In this document: piece after piece, positions 32,724-42,297 of the stretch
Position numbering within the stretch: the stretch's first letter is position 1
Layout: every line of letters starts with the position of its first letter
Assembly: GCA_017471765.1 (NCBI GenBank)
Contig: JAFURT010000001.1
Coordinates: 38,468 to 102,467, forward strand
Length of the DNA stretch: 64,000 bases
Source: Clostridia bacterium
GTDB taxonomy: Bacteria > Bacillota > Clostridia > Oscillospirales > Acutalibacteraceae
Direction of reading: 5' to 3'
Notes under the pieces: model-generated
The model's database searches: none
The model's input: only the letters and a program-made list of their open reading frames with translations
Told to the model about the DNA's origin: nothing
Position numbers and translations under genes: made by a program

Positions 32724-34385
32724 ATGACAATCGGACAGAAGATAGCGGCTCTTCGTGTGGAGGCAGGTCTGTCTCAGGAACAGCTGGCGGCGGAGCTGGC
32801 GGTGTCCCGGCAATCTGTGTCGAAATGGGAATCCGGCCAATCCCTACCGGAGATTGGCAAGGTGGTGCAGTTGGCCGGGCTGTTCCATGTGACTACCGAT
32901 GACCTGCTGCGGGAGGAGATTCCCCTGGCACCGGCATACGCTGAGCCGCTGTTCAGCCCCTTGGATACCCAGTCCTATAACCGTAAATATTTCGGCACCG
33001 ACGGCTTCCGGGGGGAGGCCAATGTGGCGCTGACAGCGGAGCACGCCTTTCGTATCGGTCGGTTTTTGGGCTGGTATTACGCCAGCCCCCTGTCCGGCTG
33101 CCGGGAGACCGACCACCGCACCCGGGTGGTGGTGGGCAAGGACACCCGGCGCTCCAGCTATATGTTTGAATACGCTATTATGGCCGGGCTGACCTCCTCC
33201 GGGGCGGATGCCTACCTGCTCCATGTCACTACCACCCCCAGTGTGGCCTTTGCGGTGCGGCAGGGGGAGTTCGATTGCGGCATTATGATCTCTGCCTCCC
33301 ATAATCCTTTTTACGATAATGGTATCAAGCTGGTCAACCGGGCAGGGGAGAAGATGGACGACCGCACCCTGGCCCTGGTAGAGCGGTATATTGACGGCGA
33401 TGTGTCCTTGTTCGGGTTGGAAGGAGACCTGCCTCTGGCCAAACGGGAACGGATCGGCCGGATTGTGGATTATGTGGCAGGGCGCAACCGGTATGTCAGC
33501 TTTCTGATCTCCACAGCGGCCAATTCCTACCGTCCCTTGCGTATTGCGCTGGACTGCGCCAACGGCTCGGCCTGGATGATCGCCAAGGCGGTGTTTGACG
33601 CCCTGGGGGCCCAGACGGAGGTTATTAACGCCCAGCCGGATGGGGTGAACATCAACCTGGAGGCAGGCTCCACCCATATCGGCGGCCTTCGCCGATATGT
33701 GCGTGAGCATCGCTGTGATGTGGGCTTCGCTTTTGATGGGGATGCTGACCGCTGTATGGCGGTGGATGAAACCGGCCAGGTGGTGAACGGCGACCATGTG
33801 CTGTATATTCTGGCCGGGCAACTGCGGCAAAAGGGGCAATTGAAGGGGAATAGGGTGGTCACCACCGTGATGTCCAATCTTGGGCTTTTGCGTGCCTTGG
33901 AAGCGGAGAATATCGCTTACACCCTGACTACCGTGGGGGACAGATATGTGCTGGATGCCATGCTGGAGCAGGACTGCAGTATTGGCGGTGAGCCTTCGGG
34001 GCATACCATCCTGCGGAAATATGCCTCCACCGGTGATGGCATTTTGACCGCTATCATGCTTACCGAGGCGATGATGGATACCCACCTGTCGCTGAGCAAG
34101 CTGGCGGCACCGGTGGTGATGTTCCCCCAGACTATCCGTAGCCTGGCTGTAACGGATAAGGTGGCGGCCGCCCGGGATGACCGTGTGTTGGCTTTGGTGG
34201 AGAAAATCGGCGAAGAGCTGGGGCGTGACGGACGCATCCTCCTGCGGGAAAGCGGCACCGAGCCAGCCATTCGGGTGATGGTGGAATGTGATGACCAAAA
34301 ACGGTGTGAGAACTATGCCGGGCAGGTGGCGGCACTGCTGGAGCAGTGCGGCTATATTGCCAAGGGGCAAAGTGTGTCGTATTGA
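32724..34385 (+). CDS. XRE HTH domain fused to phosphoglucosamine/phosphomannose mutase
   Basis: 553 residues, about 100 more than GlmM. Residues 1-65 are an XRE helix-turn-helix (IGQKIAALRVEAGLSQEQLA, VSRQSVSKWESGQSLPE). After a linker of about 25 residues the mutase starts at YNRKYFGTDGFRGEANVALT, the GlmM opening. The catalytic Ser is in GIMISASHNP, the Mg loop is FDGDADRC, the sugar loop GGEPSGH and the phosphate loop LRESGTEPAIRV. All catalytic motifs are intact. The next gene is glmS, so the natural reaction would be GlcN-6-P to GlcN-1-P. The fusion suggests an enzyme that also regulates DNA in response to its own substrate or product. Confidence 0.9.
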   Translation: MTIGQKIAALRVEAGLSQEQLAAELAVSRQSVSKWESGQSLPEIGKVVQLAGLFHVTTDDLLREEIPLAPAYAEPLFSPLDTQSYNRKYFGTDGFRGEANVALTAEHAFRIGRFLGWYYASPLSGCRETDHRTRVVVGKDTRRSSYMFEYAIMAGLTSSGADAYLLHVTTTPSVAFAVRQGEFDCGIMISASHNPFYDNGIKLVNRAGEKMDDRTLALVERYIDGDVSLFGLEGDLPLAKRERIGRIVDYVAGRNRYVSFLISTAANSYRPLRIALDCANGSAWMIAKAVFDALGAQTEVINAQPDGVNINLEAGSTHIGGLRRYVREHRCDVGFAFDGDADRCMAVDETGQVVNGDHVLYILAGQLRQKGQLKGNRVVTTVMSNLGLLRALEAENIAYTLTTVGDRYVLDAMLEQDCSIGGEPSGHTILRKYASTGDGILTAIMLTEAMMDTHLSLSKLAAPVVMFPQTIRSLAVTDKVAAARDDRVLALVEKIGEELGRDGRILLRESGTEPAIRVMVECDDQKRCENYAGQVAALLEQCGYIAKGQSVSY

Positions 34386-34397
34386 AAGGGGGCCGCT

Positions 34398-36218
34398 ATG
34401 TGCGGAATTATCGGATATGTAGGCAATAAACCGGCGGCACCGCTACTTTTGCAGGGGTTGGCCCGGCTGGAGTACCGGGGGTACGATTCTGCCGGCTTGG
34501 CGGTGGCCGATTGGGGTGGGCTGACGGTGTGCAAGCGGCAGGGACGCCTGGCTGTGCTGGAGGAGGCTGTAAAGGGGCTTCACTTGCCACAGACGGTGGG
34601 GATAGGCCATACCCGTTGGGCTACCCATGGGCGTCCCAGCGACGGCAACGCCCATCCCCATGTCAGTGAAAGCGGCCTGTTCGCCGTAGTGCATAACGGC
34701 ATCATAGAGAACTATGCCTCTCTTCGCAGGGAATTGGAGGCGGATGGTGTGGTGTTTCGTTCCGATACGGATACCGAGGTGGTGGCCCATTTACTGGAGC
34801 AGGTCTATGACGGGGATGTGAAAACGGCAGTGTTTACGGTGCTGTCCCGGCTGACAGGGGCTTACGCCTTGGGAATTTTATGCGCTGACCGGCCGGGAGA
34901 GCTGTTTGCGGTATGTAAAGCCAGTCCCCTTGTCATTGGGGTTGGGGCGGAGGAACAGTTTATCGCTTCGGATGTGACGGCACTGCTCCCCTATACCCGG
35001 CAGGTGATATGGCCGGCGGAGGGGGACGTGGTGCGGCTGACCGCCAGTGACTGTATCCTATGGGATGCCACCGGTCAGCCGGTCTGCCGTCAGGCCGAGC
35101 AGGTGATGATGGAGGCTATGGCGGCAGATAAAGGAGAATTCCCCCATTTCATGCTGAAAGAGATTATGGAACAGCCGGCGGCGCTGGAGGCTACGCTGGC
35201 CCCTCATCTGACCGACACCGGTGTGCGTCTGGAGGAGCTGGAGGGGCTGTTTGCCGACTGGCGGCAGGTACACCGGCTGGTCATCGTCGCCTGTGGGTCA
35301 GCCTACCATGCCGGCACGGCGGCAAAATACCAACTGGAACGATTGACCGGCCTGCCCACAGAGGTGGATTTGGCCTCCGAGTTCCGCTACCGGGAGCCGC
35401 CGCTGAATCCATATACCCTGGTGGTGGTTGTCAGCCAATCCGGGGAAACCGCGGATACGTTGGCGGCGCTACGGGAAGCGAAACGGCGGGGAGCGCCGGT
35501 GGTGGCGGTGGTGAATGTGGCAGGCAGTACCATCGCCCGGGAAAGTGACCGGGTATTGCACACCCAGGCTGGCCCGGAGGTGGCTGTAGCAACCACCAAA
35601 GGGTACACCACACAGGTAGCGATGCTGGGACTGTTTGCGGTGTGGCTGGCGCATAAGCGAGGCAGTCTGTCGGCGGTACAGGGGACATCACTGCTCCATG
35701 CCTTACAGGCATTGCCGGCGGTAGCCGCCCGGGCGCTGGAGCAACCGCACCTGTGCAGGCTGGCAGAGAAGCTCGCCCGGCAGGAGCAGGTGTATTTTAT
35801 CGGACGGAACACCGATTATGCGGTGGCACTGGAGGCGGCGCTGAAGCTGAAGGAAATCAGCTATATCCACGCAGAGGCTTATGCCGCCGGGGAGCTGAAG
35901 CATGGGACGATTTCCCTCATCGAGGAGGGGACACCGGTTGTAGCGTTGGCCTGTCACCGAGGCCTACAGCAAAAACTGTTGTCCAACATCCGTGAGGTGA
36001 CCGCCCGGGGAGCACAGGTGGTGACCGTCACCACAGAGGAGCAGGCACCGCTGTTTGCGGAGGAGGGGGAGGTGCTTATCCTCCCGGATACCCCGCCGTT
36101 GACGGCGGCAGTGGTGGAGGCGATTCCCATGCAGTTGTTCGCTTACTATGTGGCGAAGGCACGTGGCTGTGACATCGATAAGCCCCGCAATCTGGCCAAA
36201 AGTGTAACGGTGGAATAA
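34398..36218 (+). CDS. glmS: Glutamine-fructose-6-phosphate aminotransferase
   Basis: 606 residues, standard GlmS length. N-terminal glutaminase with Cys1 (MCGIIGYVG), RLEYRGYDSAG and HTRWATHG. C-terminal SIS domains have SQSGETADT and the fructose-6-P-binding stretch, and the conserved end DIDKPRNLAKSVTVE (Lys of the active site). It makes GlcN-6-P from fructose-6-P and glutamine, the first step to UDP-GlcNAc. It starts 12 bases after the HTH-mutase gene, so both probably form one transcript. Confidence 0.95.
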   Translation: MCGIIGYVGNKPAAPLLLQGLARLEYRGYDSAGLAVADWGGLTVCKRQGRLAVLEEAVKGLHLPQTVGIGHTRWATHGRPSDGNAHPHVSESGLFAVVHNGIIENYASLRRELEADGVVFRSDTDTEVVAHLLEQVYDGDVKTAVFTVLSRLTGAYALGILCADRPGELFAVCKASPLVIGVGAEEQFIASDVTALLPYTRQVIWPAEGDVVRLTASDCILWDATGQPVCRQAEQVMMEAMAADKGEFPHFMLKEIMEQPAALEATLAPHLTDTGVRLEELEGLFADWRQVHRLVIVACGSAYHAGTAAKYQLERLTGLPTEVDLASEFRYREPPLNPYTLVVVVSQSGETADTLAALREAKRRGAPVVAVVNVAGSTIARESDRVLHTQAGPEVAVATTKGYTTQVAMLGLFAVWLAHKRGSLSAVQGTSLLHALQALPAVAARALEQPHLCRLAEKLARQEQVYFIGRNTDYAVALEAALKLKEISYIHAEAYAAGELKHGTISLIEEGTPVVALACHRGLQQKLLSNIREVTARGAQVVTVTTEEQAPLFAEEGEVLILPDTPPLTAAVVEAIPMQLFAYYVAKARGCDIDKPRNLAKSVTVE

Positions 36219-36220
36219 AG

Positions 36221-36259
36221 AAAGGCACAAGCGCCCTTAGCGACGCTTGTGCCTTTTTT
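36221..36259. terminator. Bidirectional terminator after glmS
   Basis: AAAGGCACAAGCG and its complement around a loop, with T6 on the + strand and an A-tract on the other. It serves the convergent U32 gene as well. Confidence 0.85.
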
Positions 36260-36264
36260 GTTCG

Positions 36265-38352
36265 TTATTCCACGCCCCGGCGATAGAGGCCACGGGTAAT
36301 GGCCGCAGGGGGCTTGCCTCCTTGCCGGTAGGCCGTCAGCACGGCGGCAACCTGTTGTGCCGGTTCCGTGGTGAAGTGGAGCAGGTGGAAATCCACCGAC
36401 GGAATATCCTCCGGCTTATCCCCCCAGTACAAGGGGACGCTGTTGAGCACCTCACTGCACCCTCCGACACACATGACGGGGAAGGCGGTGCCGGTGCGGT
36501 CGGTCAGTCCCTGACCGGTGCAATCCTTGCAGGAGGCACCGGCACAGCGACGGGGGCAGTTGCGGGTGAGCATGAGTGGCTGATGGCCGTACAAGAGCAG
36601 GCCGGTGGGGAGGGGGGCTGGCAACAGCCCCCGTATCTGGGGGAAGGTCAGCTCCATAGACAGGGTGGCGGCGGCCAGACCGTGTTCGGCGTAGAAACTG
36701 ACTGCTTCCCGGTTGGTGAGATTAAGCCCAAAACCACCCACAGCGGGGAGGCCGGCCAGCGTGGCCAGGGGCAGTGCCCCCACATTGCCGCACAGGGCAA
36801 AGACAGCACCGGCGGCTTTTGCCCGGGACAGTGCCTCTCGTATGGCTTCTTCCCGTCCGAACATGCCCCGGGGTATTTCTATCCCCACAGGACTGTGGGC
36901 GGCGATGGCTGTGATGGTAGCGGCATCCGTGTCCAGGGGTAAGACCACCGCTGTTCCGGCCAAGACCTGTGACCACTGACTGGCGGTGGCCAGGCGGAGC
37001 AGGTAGCATGGCGATGATGGCGCAACAGGCGGCAGGTCAGCCGGCCTATGCTCTCGGCGGCAGGAGACAGGGCGGGGAGCACGGCGCAGGGCGAGCAGAC
37101 GCTCCAGCGCCTCTCTCCGCAGTGCGTTGACAGCAGAGAGGGGGAGGGTCAGTTCAGGGTCAATAGCGCACACAACACTGTCCGCCAAGAAGGGGGTGCC
37201 GCCGGTCTTGCGAAGCTGTTCTTCTACACGGGCCGGCTCGAGAGGACGGCTTTGCACCGCTTCGCCTCCCTTGCCGGTAACAGTCACATCATGGTCTCCA
37301 TCACTGACGGTAAGGCGGCTCTCCGTCCCTTCCAGGCAAAAGTCCATATCCACCGGTACACGGGGCTGTTCCTTATCGTACAGGCGGGCCAGGTCTTTCA
37401 GTACACCGGCGGCGGCGGTCACGTCCTCGTGGCGGCGCACACCGAACATCCCGGCTCCACGCCGGTCAGTATAGTAGCCATCGGTAAAGCCCGACCGGGA
37501 AAATACCCGGCCCAGTTGCTCCATGGCTTCGGGGGAGGGTGTTTCTCCTCTGGCGGCCGCCGTATATACGGTGGTGGCAGCGGCTACATATTCCGGCCGC
37601 TTCATACGTCCCTCAATCTTGAAGGAAGCCACGCCTAGGGCGGTCAGCTCCCGGACGTAGTCCACCAGACAGTTGTCTTTCAGACTAAGGGCGGCCTGCT
37701 CCGGCGAGGCGGGCCGGCCATCCCCCTTGTTGGCGGAAAAGGGCAGGCGGCAGGTCTGGGCGCAGGCGCCCCGGTTGCCACTGCGTCCCCCCAGCATAGC
37801 GGAAAAATAGCACTGCCCGGAGACACTCATGCACAGAGCACCGTGGACGAACACCTCCAGCTCTACGCCCAGTCCGGCGCAGGCGGCAATTTCCTCCCGG
37901 GTCATCTCCCGGGCCAGTACCACCCGGGAAAACCCAGCATCCCGTAAAAAGGCCACCCCGGCCGGGGTGTGGCAGGATAGCTGGGTGGAGGCGTGGAGCG
38001 GCATATCCGGCATAGCGGCCCGTAGCGGCCGGGCCAGCCCTACGTCCTGCACGATAAGGGCGTCTATGCCAAGGGAGGCCGCCATGAAGGCGGTATCCAT
38101 GGCCGCCTCCAGTTCCTCCTGCCGGATGAGGGTGTTGAGGGTGAGATGGACTGCCACCCCACGGGCATGACAATAGGCCACCGCCTCGGAGAGCTCGGTG
38201 GCTGTGAAATTATGGGCGCCTCGACGGGCGTTAAAGCTGTCTGCCCCTAAATAAACAGCGGCGGCACCGCATCGTACCGCCGCTGTCAGACATTCCGGTG
38301 AACCGGCCGGAGCCAGTACCTCCGGGAACGGGCGTGTTGCCGGATGGCTCAT
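36265..38352 (-). CDS. U32-family peptidase/hydroxylation-type protein
   Basis: 695 residues. The opening EVLAPAGSPECLTAAVRCGAA is typical of peptidase U32, followed by a TIM-barrel-like part and the conserved cysteines in the CYFSAMLGGRSGNRGACAQTCR stretch. A C-terminal DUF3656-like region follows, including RNCPRRCAGASCKDC. The family includes YegQ/RlhA and collagenase-like proteins, several now linked to tRNA or rRNA hydroxylation. The gene overlaps zapA by 4 bases (ATGA) and follows it in the same operon. Confidence 0.85.
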   Translation of the reverse strand: MSHPATRPFPEVLAPAGSPECLTAAVRCGAAAVYLGADSFNARRGAHNFTATELSEAVAYCHARGVAVHLTLNTLIRQEELEAAMDTAFMAASLGIDALIVQDVGLARPLRAAMPDMPLHASTQLSCHTPAGVAFLRDAGFSRVVLAREMTREEIAACAGLGVELEVFVHGALCMSVSGQCYFSAMLGGRSGNRGACAQTCRLPFSANKGDGRPASPEQAALSLKDNCLVDYVRELTALGVASFKIEGRMKRPEYVAAATTVYTAAARGETPSPEAMEQLGRVFSRSGFTDGYYTDRRGAGMFGVRRHEDVTAAAGVLKDLARLYDKEQPRVPVDMDFCLEGTESRLTVSDGDHDVTVTGKGGEAVQSRPLEPARVEEQLRKTGGTPFLADSVVCAIDPELTLPLSAVNALRREALERLLALRRAPRPVSCRREHRPADLPPVAPSSPCYLLRLATASQWSQVLAGTAVVLPLDTDAATITAIAAHSPVGIEIPRGMFGREEAIREALSRAKAAGAVFALCGNVGALPLATLAGLPAVGGFGLNLTNREAVSFYAEHGLAAATLSMELTFPQIRGLLPAPLPTGLLLYGHQPLMLTRNCPRRCAGASCKDCTGQGLTDRTGTAFPVMCVGGCSEVLNSVPLYWGDKPEDIPSVDFHLLHFTTEPAQQVAAVLTAYRQGGKPPAAITRGLYRRGVE

Positions 38353-38702
38353 CGGGCCGCCAGCTTCCGTTCCAGGTCTTCCTTCTCCCGCTTGAGCTGG
38401 GCGACCTCACGGCGCAGGCTCTCCGTTTCACTGCGGGAACGGTTGTTATCATCAAAGAAGGATTTTAGCTGTTTACGCAGGTTGTCAGCGGTCTGGGTAG
38501 CCTTTTTGGCCTCGTCCGCCATCATCAGGGCGGTCATCACCGTGGCCATCACCAGGGAGGTACGCTCGTTGCTGTTCATCACGTTGCGGATGCGGGCGTC
38601 CAGCTGGGCACCCAGCTCCTGCATATAGCCGGGAGCCTCGTCGGTGGTCACCACATAATCGGTGCCGCAAATATGCAAAGTAACCTTTTGAATGGTATCC
38701 AT
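38349..38702 (-). CDS. zapA: Cell-division protein ZapA
   Basis: 117 residues. N-terminal VTLHICGTDYVVTTDEAPGY is the ZapA beta-rich head, followed by a long coiled coil (about 75-117, LRREVAQLKREKEDLERKLA). ZapA cross-links FtsZ filaments. It has a minus-strand promoter with TATAAT and is first in the zapA-U32 pair, a linkage common in Clostridia. Confidence 0.85.
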   Translation of the reverse strand: MDTIQKVTLHICGTDYVVTTDEAPGYMQELGAQLDARIRNVMNSNERTSLVMATVMTALMMADEAKKATQTADNLRKQLKSFFDDNNRSRSETESLRREVAQLKREKEDLERKLAAR

Positions 38703-38743
38703 ATCAAAGTCATCCTTTCGTTTGTCGAAATTTGTCCATGCCT

Positions 38744-38772
38744 ATTATAGCGTGAATTTTTTCCTTGGTCAA
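38744..38772 (-). promoter_or_regulatory. Promoter of zapA
   Basis: Minus strand TTGACC, 17-base spacer, TATAAT. Confidence 0.8.
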
Positions 38773-38793
38773 GAGAAACCGCATTTTTTCTCC

Positions 38794-38822
38794 TTGCGAT
38801 ACGAAAATATTTATGGTATCAT
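38794..38822 (+). promoter_or_regulatory. Promoter of hemW
   Basis: TTGCGA, 17-base spacer, TATCAT, giving a very short leader to the ATG at 38845 with AAGGAGGTGG as ribosome site. Confidence 0.65.
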
Positions 38823-38844
38823 AGGAGGAAAAGGAGGTGGCGGG

Positions 38845-39963
38845 ATGCAAAGCATGGGTTTGTACATCCATATTCCCTTCTGTGTGCGGAAGTGCCCCTA
38901 TTGCGATTTCTACTCTTTACCGGCAACGGAGGAGGCACTGGATACTTACACGGCCGGGTTGCTGACCGCCATGGAACACTGGGCTGACAGGCTACCTGAT
39001 TATCGGGCGGCAACGCTGTATTTTGGTGGTGGCACCCCCTCGCTGCTGGGCGGGGAGCGTTTGGCGGCGATTGTTCGCCGGGCAGAGGAACGGTTTGGCC
39101 TTTTTGCCGGAGAGACCCCGGAAATCACGTTGGAGGCCAACCCGGCGGATGACTTGGCGGAAACCTTAGCCGCCTTTACTGCTGCCGGTGGCAACCGGCT
39201 GTCTTTGGGCATGCAATCTGCCTATCCGGCGGAACTGACGGTGCTTGGCCGTCGCCACACGCCGACGGATGTAGAACGTACCGTAGCGGATGCCCACCGG
39301 GTCGGAATTGATAATATCTCCCTGGATGTGATGCTGGGTATTTCCGGGCAGACAGTAGCTACCGCCACCGGGTCGGTGGAAAGGGCGGCCGCACTGGGAG
39401 CCAGCCATGTGTCCGCTTATCTGCTCAAGGTGGAGCCGGGGACACCTTATGGTGCCTGCCCGCCGCCCCTGCCGGGGGAGGATGACACCGTCGATATGTA
39501 CATGGCAGTGATGGCACGGCTGGAACAGCTTGGTTACCGGCAGTATGAGATTTCCAATGCGGCTCGCCCCGGCCGGGAGAGCCGTCACAACACCCTGTAT
39601 TGGGACAGCCGGCCCTATCTGGGCCTTGGCCCGGCGGCCAGCTCCTATATCGGAGGACGGCGGTTTACGTATCCCCGGGATGTGGCCCATTTTCTCGCCG
39701 GCGGTGAGCCTGCGGAGGATCCCGGCGAGGGAATTCCCGTCGGGTCGCCGGAGGAATATGCCATGTTACGGCTCCGGCTGGCTGACGGTTTGCAAAAGGA
39801 TGCGTTTTTCTGCCGCTTCGGCACGGCGTTGCCGGAAACCTGGCTCAGCCGGGCCGCCGCCCTGCCTGAGAGGCTGGTGGTTGCCGATGAGACAGGCATC
39901 CGGCTGACACGAGAGGGCTTTTTGGTGTCCAATACACTGATTAGCCACATTTTGGGCGAATAA
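38845..39963 (+). CDS. hemW: HemW-like radical SAM protein
   Basis: About 372 residues. The radical SAM Cys cluster is in IHIPFCVRKCPYCDFYS (CxxxCxxC). TLYFGGGTPSLL, the conserved GQT region (GISGQTVATATGS) and QYEISNAARPGRESRHN…YW are typical of HemW, the coproporphyrinogen-III-oxidase-like protein now thought to be a heme chaperone rather than a CPO. The ATG 38845 is preferred because of its ribosome site and because conservation starts here. Confidence 0.88.
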   Translation: MQSMGLYIHIPFCVRKCPYCDFYSLPATEEALDTYTAGLLTAMEHWADRLPDYRAATLYFGGGTPSLLGGERLAAIVRRAEERFGLFAGETPEITLEANPADDLAETLAAFTAAGGNRLSLGMQSAYPAELTVLGRRHTPTDVERTVADAHRVGIDNISLDVMLGISGQTVATATGSVERAAALGASHVSAYLLKVEPGTPYGACPPPLPGEDDTVDMYMAVMARLEQLGYRQYEISNAARPGRESRHNTLYWDSRPYLGLGPAASSYIGGRRFTYPRDVAHFLAGGEPAEDPGEGIPVGSPEEYAMLRLRLADGLQKDAFFCRFGTALPETWLSRAAALPERLVVADETGIRLTREGFLVSNTLISHILGE

Positions 39964-40056
39964 TTTATTTTCTGTTCATACTCCAGCGCGGAAATATGGT
40001 AAACTATACTTGAGGAGAAACACAGGCAGGCGGCTTCTGCCGACTGGAGGTAGGAA

Positions 40057-40749
40057 ATGTTGAACGAAGTGAAAATCATGGTGGTAGATGACGACAGCAA
40101 CATCTGCGAGTTGTTGCGTCTGTATCTGGAGAAGGAAGGATTCCGGACGGTCATCATGCCGGATGGAGAAAAGGCGTTGGCGGCCTTTGACAGCGAAAAA
40201 CCGGACCTTATCCTGCTGGATGTGATGATGCCCAAGCTGGACGGTTGGCAGGTGTGCCGGGAGATTCGCAAAAAATCCCAGTGCCCCATTATCATGCTGA
40301 CAGCCAAGGGCGAGGTGTTCGACCGGGTGCTGGGTCTCGAGCTGGGGGCAGACGATTATGTGGTCAAGCCCTTTGAGACCAAAGAGGTCATCGCCCGAAT
40401 CAAGGCGGTGCTCCGCCGTAGCGGCGTGAGTGAGGCCAAGAGGGTGCGCCAGGTGGAGTATGAGGGCCTGTACATCAATATGGAAAATTACGAATTACGG
40501 GTGAACGGCAAAGTTGTTGACACCCCGCCTAAGGAGATGGAGCTCATCTATCATCTGGCCAGCAACCCCAATCGGGTGTATACCCGTGACCAATTGCTGG
40601 ACGAGGTATGGGGCTTTGAGTATTACGGCGACAGCCGGACGGTGGACGTCCATGTCAAGCGCCTGCGGGAAAAGCTGGAGGGCGTATCCGACCAGTGGAC
40701 ATTAAAAACCGTGTGGGGCGTTGGGTATAAGTTTGAAGTACGCAGCTGA
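40057..40749 (+). CDS. OmpR-family response regulator
   Basis: 230 residues. Receiver domain 1-120 with Asp55 in LILLDVMMPKLDGW, the acidic pair in MVVDDDS and Lys in VVKPFE. A winged-helix DNA-binding domain (about 130-230) ends with LDEVWGFEYYGDSRTVDVHV and VGYKF. It is followed by its cognate sensor kinase after 14 bases. The target genes are unknown; the serine protease and carboxypeptidase genes downstream are candidates. Confidence 0.92.
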   Translation: MLNEVKIMVVDDDSNICELLRLYLEKEGFRTVIMPDGEKALAAFDSEKPDLILLDVMMPKLDGWQVCREIRKKSQCPIIMLTAKGEVFDRVLGLELGADDYVVKPFETKEVIARIKAVLRRSGVSEAKRVRQVEYEGLYINMENYELRVNGKVVDTPPKEMELIYHLASNPNRVYTRDQLLDEVWGFEYYGDSRTVDVHVKRLREKLEGVSDQWTLKTVWGVGYKFEVRS

Positions 40750-40763
40750 CAGGGGGTTACCCG

Positions 40764-42218
40764 GTGTATAAAAGCGTTTTTTCCAAATATCTGTCGGTCA
40801 TTTCACTGGTGGTGGTGTTAGGCTTTTTGGCGATGACACTGCTACAGGTGTTCCTGACGGCGGGGGCCCTGGCACACAGCAAGCGGGATCTGTTGCACGA
40901 GAATGCCGGCAATATTTCCCGCCATACCGTCTTGGCAGCTACCGAATCGGTGTTGCGGGATGGGCAGGTCGTGTACCAGCTGGATCAGAAAAGTCTTGCC
41001 CCTTTACTGCATCTGTTGGCGGATACCATCGATGCCACGGTGCTGGTAACCGATAGTCAGGGTGGGGTGCTGTTGTCCTCTGCCGAGGACACGATTCCCG
41101 CCGGCAAGGCCATTTCCCACAGCCTGCTGGAGCAGGTAGGCAAGGATTTTTACACGGTGGGGATGCTGGAGCCTCTGCTGGATGAGCGGCAGTATATTGC
41201 CGCAGAGCCGGTGGAGATCAACGGCCTGACGCTGGGGTATGTTTTTGTGGTGGCTCCGGCAGATGCCATGTCCCAGACGCTGGAAGCAAACCTGCGTATT
41301 TATGTGGTTTCCGTGTTAGGCGCATTGAGCCTGTCCTTCTGCGTGCTGTGGCTGATGACCTATCGGTTTGTACGGCCTCTGCGGCAGATGGCCACAGCCA
41401 CACGGCGCTTTGCCCAGGGGGATTTCAGCTACCGCATCAAGGTGAAAGGAAAGGACGAGGTGGCCGAGCTGGGCGACGCGCTCAACCACATGGCGGTGTC
41501 TCTGTCCTCTGTGGAGATGATGCGGCGCAGCTTTGTGGCTAACGTATCCCATGAGCTGAAGACCCCGATGACCACCATAGCCGGCTTTGTGGATGGTATA
41601 CTGGACGGGACGGTGCCGGCAGACAAGCAAGCGTATTATTTGAAAATCGTGTCCGATGAGGTGAAGCGCCTGTCCCGCTTGGTGCGCTCTATGCTGGATC
41701 TTTCCCGCATCGATAGCGGAGAGCTGAAGCTGGGGCGGGTGCGGATGAATCTCACCGATGCCCTGTGCAGTGTGTTGGTTTCCTCTGAGCCTCGCATCGA
41801 AAAGAAGCGGCTGAACATCACCGGCCTGGAGGACAGCGAAAAGATGGAGATCGACGGCGATTACGATCTCATCAGCCAGGTGCTGTATAATTTGCTGGAC
41901 AACGCCATAAAATTCACCAATGAGGGTGGAGACATCGATATCCGGATGCATCGCACCGAGGGGCGTGTTCATCTGGCTATACGGAATACAGGTATCGGCA
42001 TCCCGGCCAACGAGTTGCCGCAGATATTTGAACGGTACTATAAAAGTGACCGTTCCCGCAGTTTGGATAAAAACGGCCTCGGTTTGGGGCTGTATATCGT
42101 CAAAACGGTTATCCGTCTGCATGGCGGTGAAATTACCGTGCGGTCAGTGGAAGGCGAATTCACCGAGTTTAGCTTTTGGTTACCTGCCGCCGGCACACCC
42201 CTGCCGGATGTTCAATAA
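40764..42218 (+). CDS. HAMP-containing sensor histidine kinase
   Basis: 484 residues. One transmembrane helix near residues 8-32, an extracytoplasmic sensing domain (about 33-175), a second helix (about 175-200), a HAMP domain, the phospho-acceptor His263 in VSHELKTPM and the catalytic ATP-binding domain with NLLDNAIKF (N box), IRNTGIGIP (G1) and GLGLGLYIVK (G2). All catalytic boxes are intact. It forms a pair with the response regulator upstream and likely senses an envelope signal. Confidence 0.92.
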   Translation: MYKSVFSKYLSVISLVVVLGFLAMTLLQVFLTAGALAHSKRDLLHENAGNISRHTVLAATESVLRDGQVVYQLDQKSLAPLLHLLADTIDATVLVTDSQGGVLLSSAEDTIPAGKAISHSLLEQVGKDFYTVGMLEPLLDERQYIAAEPVEINGLTLGYVFVVAPADAMSQTLEANLRIYVVSVLGALSLSFCVLWLMTYRFVRPLRQMATATRRFAQGDFSYRIKVKGKDEVAELGDALNHMAVSLSSVEMMRRSFVANVSHELKTPMTTIAGFVDGILDGTVPADKQAYYLKIVSDEVKRLSRLVRSMLDLSRIDSGELKLGRVRMNLTDALCSVLVSSEPRIEKKRLNITGLEDSEKMEIDGDYDLISQVLYNLLDNAIKFTNEGGDIDIRMHRTEGRVHLAIRNTGIGIPANELPQIFERYYKSDRSRSLDKNGLGLGLYIVKTVIRLHGGEITVRSVEGEFTEFSFWLPAAGTPLPDVQ

Positions 42219-42297
42219 ATATGTACGCAGATTTCAACAAAAGAACACAAAACCCTTGTATACTGTTCCAAGACACTTAGGAAAGGTCGTGTAGAAT

